Source: Rhodobacteraceae bacterium UBA1957
GTDB taxonomy: Bacteria; Pseudomonadota; Alphaproteobacteria; Rhodobacterales; Rhodobacteraceae
DNA: 8,948 nt
Assembly (NCBI GenBank): GCA_002336405.1
Contig: DDEJ01000108.1
Coordinates: 1 to 8,948, forward strand
Direction: 5' to 3'
The notes below the pieces were generated by a model that ran no database searches, was not told the DNA's origin, and worked only from the letters and a program-made list of their open reading frames with translations. Of this stretch, positions 6,455 through 8,948 are shown in pieces. A program made the position numbers and the translations under genes. Every line of letters begins with the position of its first letter. The first letter of the stretch is position 1.

Positions 6455-6468
6455 ATGCTGCAATGCAG
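6455..6468. promoter_or_regulatory. PhaR-type operator 1 upstream of phaP
   Basis: ATGCTGC-AAT-GCAG begins 3 bases after the phaC stop. It shares the full 14-base pattern with the site before phaC. It lies just upstream of the phaP -35. Confidence 0.75.
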
Positions 6469-6476
6469 AAAAACCA

Positions 6477-6505
6477 TTGAAATGCTGCGCTGCAGCAGTT
6501 ATGTT
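6477..6505 (+). promoter_or_regulatory. phaP promoter
   Basis: TTGAAA (6477-6482) and TATGTT (6500-6505) are separated by exactly 17 bp. Both are good consensus matches. The second PhaR-type site fills the spacer, so PhaR binding should block polymerase. Confidence 0.65.
6482..6495. promoter_or_regulatory. PhaR-type operator 2 within the phaP promoter
   Basis: ATGCTGC-GCT-GCAG, with an extended dyad GCTGC-N3-GCAGC at 6484-6496. It starts 27 bases after the first phaP site. It lies between the -35 and -10, the classical position for repression. Confidence 0.75.
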
Positions 6506-6558
6506 GGTGCCATCAGAAGAATAGGCCAGTGAACGGGCCCTAAAAAGGAAATTTCGTG

Positions 6559-6996
6559 ATGAACAAGCAACTTGACATGTCTAATTTAATGCAAGATTTT
6601 TTTGCCGCATTCCCGATTGATGTTAACGCGTTTCAAGACGCATCTAAAAACAGTGTCGTTTTGGGGGAAAAGTTGACCAGTGTTGCCTTGAACGCGGCCG
6701 AAAAATCTGCCGAAATTTCGAATATCTGGACCAAGCAGACATTGGCCAAACTGAATGATCTGTCCAAAAACCCGGTTGAGCCTTCAGATTACAGCAAGTC
6801 CTTAACCGATTTTGCCTCGGCGCAAGCCGAAGTCGCGGCTGAAAATATTGCGGCCTATGCAGAAGTTGCGAAAAAAGTCCAAATGGACACAGTTGAAGTG
6901 ATGATGGCAGCTGGCAAAGATTTGTCTGAAGAAGCATCAGAAGCGATGAAAACGGCGACAGCAACTCCTAAGCCGGCAACAAAACCTGCCAAATAA
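6559..6996 (+). CDS. phaP: Phasin (PHA granule-associated protein)
   Basis: A 145-residue helical protein predicted to coat polyester granules and control their number and size. It is rich in Ala, Glu, Lys and Ser, has no Cys and has no membrane helix or signal peptide. Amphipathic helices are likely at about 31-70 and 80-133 (for example ASAQAEVAAENIAAYAEVAKK at 86-106), as in the Phasin_2 family. The C-terminal tail is Ala/Pro/Lys-rich (TATPKPATKPAK). The start is ATG at 6559, with AAGGAA at 6545-6550. A GTG three bases upstream is possible but poorly placed. It lies directly after phaC behind its own promoter with two PhaR-type sites, and ends at a strong terminator. Strong, separately regulated expression fits an abundant granule protein. 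Confidence 0.92.
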   Translation: MNKQLDMSNLMQDFFAAFPIDVNAFQDASKNSVVLGEKLTSVALNAAEKSAEISNIWTKQTLAKLNDLSKNPVEPSDYSKSLTDFASAQAEVAAENIAAYAEVAKKVQMDTVEVMMAAGKDLSEEASEAMKTATATPKPATKPAK

Positions 6997-7021
6997 TTTT
7001 GACAACTTTTGGCGCCATAAG

Positions 7022-7034
7022 CTGCGTAGAGCAG
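7022..7034. promoter_or_regulatory. Loose PhaR-type dyad upstream of phaR
   Basis: CTGC-N5-GCAG, with two extra bases in the spacer compared with the other three sites. It overlaps the left arm of the phaP terminator. PhaR is known to repress its own gene in Paracoccus, so a site is expected in this gap, but this match could be accidental. Confidence 0.25.
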
Positions 7035-7059
7035 GCTGTAAAGCCTGCTCTTTCTTTTT
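7028..7059 (+). terminator. Intrinsic terminator of phaP
   Basis: A perfect 9-bp stem, AGAGCAGGC/GCCTGCTCT (7028-7036 with 7043-7051), is extended by a T-A pair to close a GTAA tetraloop. TTTCTTTTT follows at 7051-7059. It separates phaP from phaR. Confidence 0.9.
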
Positions 7060-7112
7060 GGTACCTGCTGATTTAAGGTCAAGAATATAGATTACTATTT
7101 GGGGAGAGACCC

Positions 7113-7691
7113 GTGGCAACTCAAGGCGCTCCGCTGTTGGTCAAACGCTATGCAAGCCGTCGGCTGTATAACACCGAGACCAGTGATTATGTTACGTTGG
7201 ATGATATCGCCGGATTTATCCGCGATGGTCGGGATGTTCAAATTATCGACCTGAAATCTGGCGATGATCTGACCCGGCAATATTTATTGCAAATAATAGC
7301 TGAACACGAAAGCCGTGGCGAGAGTATGCTGCCGATTGCGGTTTTGAATGATCTGGTAAGGAGTTATTCAAATCAAGCCAGCACCGTCATGCCTGAATTC
7401 TTGCAGATGTCGTTTGATATGCTGCGTGATAGCCAGTCGCAGATAGTTGAAAACCTAACCGTGATGAACCCAATCGCTAAAATTCCTGGGTTTGAAGCGA
7501 TCAAAACGCAGCAGGAAACCTTTATTAAAGCCATGACAGGTGGCATGGCTGCGGGCTGGTCAGAGCAAGATCCGACGTCGGAAACCGCTCCGACAGGCGC
7601 TGAGGCTGCCCCCGGAACTTCGGAAGATTTAGACGAGATCAAAAGGCAGCTGGCAGATTTACAGACAAAGCTTAACAAAATGGACAGTTGA
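7113..7691 (+). CDS. phaR: Polyhydroxyalkanoate synthesis repressor PhaR
   Basis: A 192-residue DNA-binding regulator that also binds the polymer. When granules form it is drawn off the DNA, and phasin and its own gene are released from repression. The N-terminal domain (about 9-70) carries the family signature VKRYASRRLYNTETSDYVTL. A second conserved block follows at about 74-112 (LPIAVLNDLVRSY and MPEFLQMSFDMLRDSQ). After an Ala/Pro/Thr/Glu-rich linker (about 150-170), the C-terminus (171-190) is a probable short coiled coil. The start is GTG at 7113, with GGGGAG at 7101-7106, six bases before it. It follows the phaP terminator, so it needs its own promoter; TACTAT at 7093-7098 is a possible -10 without a clear -35. 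The three PhaR-type sites in the window are its expected targets. Confidence 0.95.
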   Translation: MATQGAPLLVKRYASRRLYNTETSDYVTLDDIAGFIRDGRDVQIIDLKSGDDLTRQYLLQIIAEHESRGESMLPIAVLNDLVRSYSNQASTVMPEFLQMSFDMLRDSQSQIVENLTVMNPIAKIPGFEAIKTQQETFIKAMTGGMAAGWSEQDPTSETAPTGAEAAPGTSEDLDEIKRQLADLQTKLNKMDS

Positions 7692-8409
7692 GCCGTTTGC
7701 TTCGAAAACATTTGCAGATCTGGCATGACGGGGGAGGTCGTGCTGGGTTTGTAATCAGGCATTTGAGCGCCTTTGCTGCTCAGTCTGTGTGGTCAGCTTT
7801 AAAGCGATGAGCCCAGGATCCGTTTATGTTTAAGCTAACCTGCTTTTTGTCTGTTGCCGTGAAATGATTGTAGATCAGGGCCAAGCAGATAGGAATATAT
7901 ACCATGACCAGACACGAGATATTTTTCAACACTGACTGATTAGTTTGGCTTTTTTGTGCTAAAGCGCTCTATCCAAGGCACGGAAGGCGCACCTGACATA
8001 ATCCCGATAAACGTCTTCATGCACTCGCCGTTTTCGAAGTCTTCTATATTTTTCTATTGGTTTTAATAACGATCACCCGCGTCATTGGTTGTATAGCCAA
8101 AATCGGCGGATATAAAGCTTGGCTGTTTGCTTTTTAAAGCACTACCCTCACCACCATTTTACATATCTTCCAAACACCTCTTTTTATCATTTTTTAGCGG
8201 TACTTGGATTAAAATAGTATTCAACGCGTGTTCTATATGATCGACGGTGTATATTGGGGCCTGATAAAGCCTTCTAGTATATAATAACCATCATCATCTT
8301 ACACTGCAGGTCGGCTTTACCCCACTGATGTTATTTTTTTAACCCCAAGTTCTCATTAGTGATTCTGAACGCTCAGCGCTGCTGTGAAGGTTTTGATTGG
8401 AGAATAAAT

Positions 8410-8472
8410 ATGTCCGTTAGCCTTGTGCTAGTCATTGAAAAATACCAAGGCGCCCAGTCGTTAACGTTCTGA
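8410..8472 (+). CDS. Possible 20-residue small ORF
   Basis: ATG at 8410 is preceded by GGAG (8399-8402) at 7 bases, the best-looking translation start in the gene-free region. The frame ends with TGA after 20 residues (MSVSLVLVIEKYQGAQSLTF). It could be a leader peptide, a small protein, or the intact start of a decayed gene: after the stop, another frame continues with protein-like text (RSETEAFYVAKHINMAPK). I do not recognise it, and chance is quite possible. Confidence 0.25.
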   Translation: MSVSLVLVIEKYQGAQSLTF

Positions 8473-8585
8473 AACTGAGGCTTTTTATGTTGCCAAACAC
8501 ATTAATATGGCTCCTAAATGATCTATTCATTGGTCGGTACATCTTATGAAGTGAACAACTGGATACTCAATGTTCGGACAACATT

Positions 8586-8655
8586 GCTTCCACTGCTGAC
8601 GCGATACCCCTCCCGCGTGTCCTAATGCCTTCGGGTATCTATAAGCAGTGAAAGC
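8586..8655. ncRNA. Long imperfect hairpin, possible structured RNA
   Basis: The outer arm (8586-8597) pairs with 8644-8655 at 11 of 12 positions (one C-A mismatch). After a small internal loop, GATACCC (8603-8609) pairs exactly with GGGTATC (8633-8639). The apical loop of 23 bases starts CTCCCG. There is no T-run directly after it. This much pairing in 70 bases is unlikely by chance, but no known RNA family comes to mind. Confidence 0.4.
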
Positions 8656-8948
8656 AGGTTTCATTTCCCTAACAAGGTTTGGACCCAGCTGTTGGACACA
8701 GATACATCTGTCATAAACGCGCCGAAGTGATGGCTATTTTTTGCCAAAAGGGTTCTTTTATCCCCCGGTGTTGGCGTGTCTTATAGTGCCGTACAATTTC
8801 TAGCCCTGATAAATGTCAGTTTTGCGCTGCTTATCTTATACCGCGCAAGAGTACTGTTCATTTTTACTGCGGCATAACCTCAATCTGAACAAGGCCTGTA
8901 GACAATCATCTCGCTTTATGAGTGCTGCTACGAGGCTCCAACACGCGG

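Larger units (their letters stand above)
7692..8948. other. Gene-free right flank, 1.26 kb
   Basis: No frame over about 50 codons here has a good start and family resemblance. I see a 20-codon open frame with a good ribosome-binding site (8410), a 36-codon open stretch on the minus strand (7943-8053), a 48-codon hydrophobic open stretch (8731-8874), a 70-nt imperfect hairpin (8586-8655) and two short palindromes (7796-7805 and 8698-8711). The composition is richer in A+T than the coding part. No convincing terminator for phaR is visible. It may be decayed coding DNA, or intergenic DNA with a small RNA. Confidence 0.6.

Noticed and set aside
7757..7782. Terminator for phaR
   Set aside because: Only 4-5 bp stems can be drawn (AGGC/GCCT, or TGAGC/GCTCA with a 9-base loop) and no T-run follows. 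This is not enough to call.
8113..8140. A hairpin AAAGC/GCTTT followed by T residues as a terminator
   Set aside because: The stem is five weak pairs with a 10-base loop, and no gene on either strand would need it.
1..8948. CRISPR array, insertion sequence or prophage genes
   Set aside because: No regularly spaced long direct repeats, transposase motifs or phage genes were seen. The gene-free flanks show no paired terminal repeats that I could find by eye.

Overview
The window looks like an alphaproteobacterial chromosome segment, most likely Rhodobacterales. The evidence is a tRNA-His without the usual G-1 and with A73, an RpoH of the Rhodobacter RpoHI type, a neighbouring small single-helix protein of the DUF6476 type, and the gene order phaZ <- -> phaC-phaP-phaR. 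Base composition is moderate for that group, and gene-free DNA flanks the cluster on both sides. This placement rests on remembered family features, not on a search.

Layout. Bases 1-567 hold no gene that I can support; they contain a 19-bp tandem repeat at the left edge, several small hairpins and a candidate promoter for tRNA-His (568-644). A short membrane-anchored protein (660-980, minus) is head to head with an RluD-type 23S rRNA pseudouridine synthase (to 2004, plus). The heat-shock sigma factor gene rpoH follows (2155-3051) behind a leader with a dense dyad element, and a strong stem-loop lies just after its stop. From 3272 to 7691 is a polyhydroxyalkanoate (PHA) storage cluster: intracellular depolymerase phaZ (minus), then class I synthase phaC, phasin phaP and regulator phaR (all plus). 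From 7692 to 8948 there is about 1.26 kb without a convincing gene, but with a long imperfect hairpin and a short open frame with a good ribosome-binding site.

How the genes work together. PhaC polymerises hydroxyacyl-CoA into granules, PhaP coats them, PhaZ breaks them down, and PhaR senses polymer and represses. The control circuit can be read from the DNA. The same 14-base pattern ATGCTGC-N3-GCAG occurs once in the phaZ/phaC divergent promoter region and twice at the phaP promoter, where one copy sits between the -35 and -10. A looser copy lies upstream of phaR. This fits the known PhaR feedback model and suggests that phaZ shares the control region with phaC.

I see no wholly new multi-gene system. 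The items most worth a second look are the apparent ATT start of the pseudouridine synthase, which overlaps the divergent start codon; the second palindrome in the phaZ/phaC promoter; the dyad cluster before rpoH; and the 70-nt hairpin in the right-hand gene-free region.
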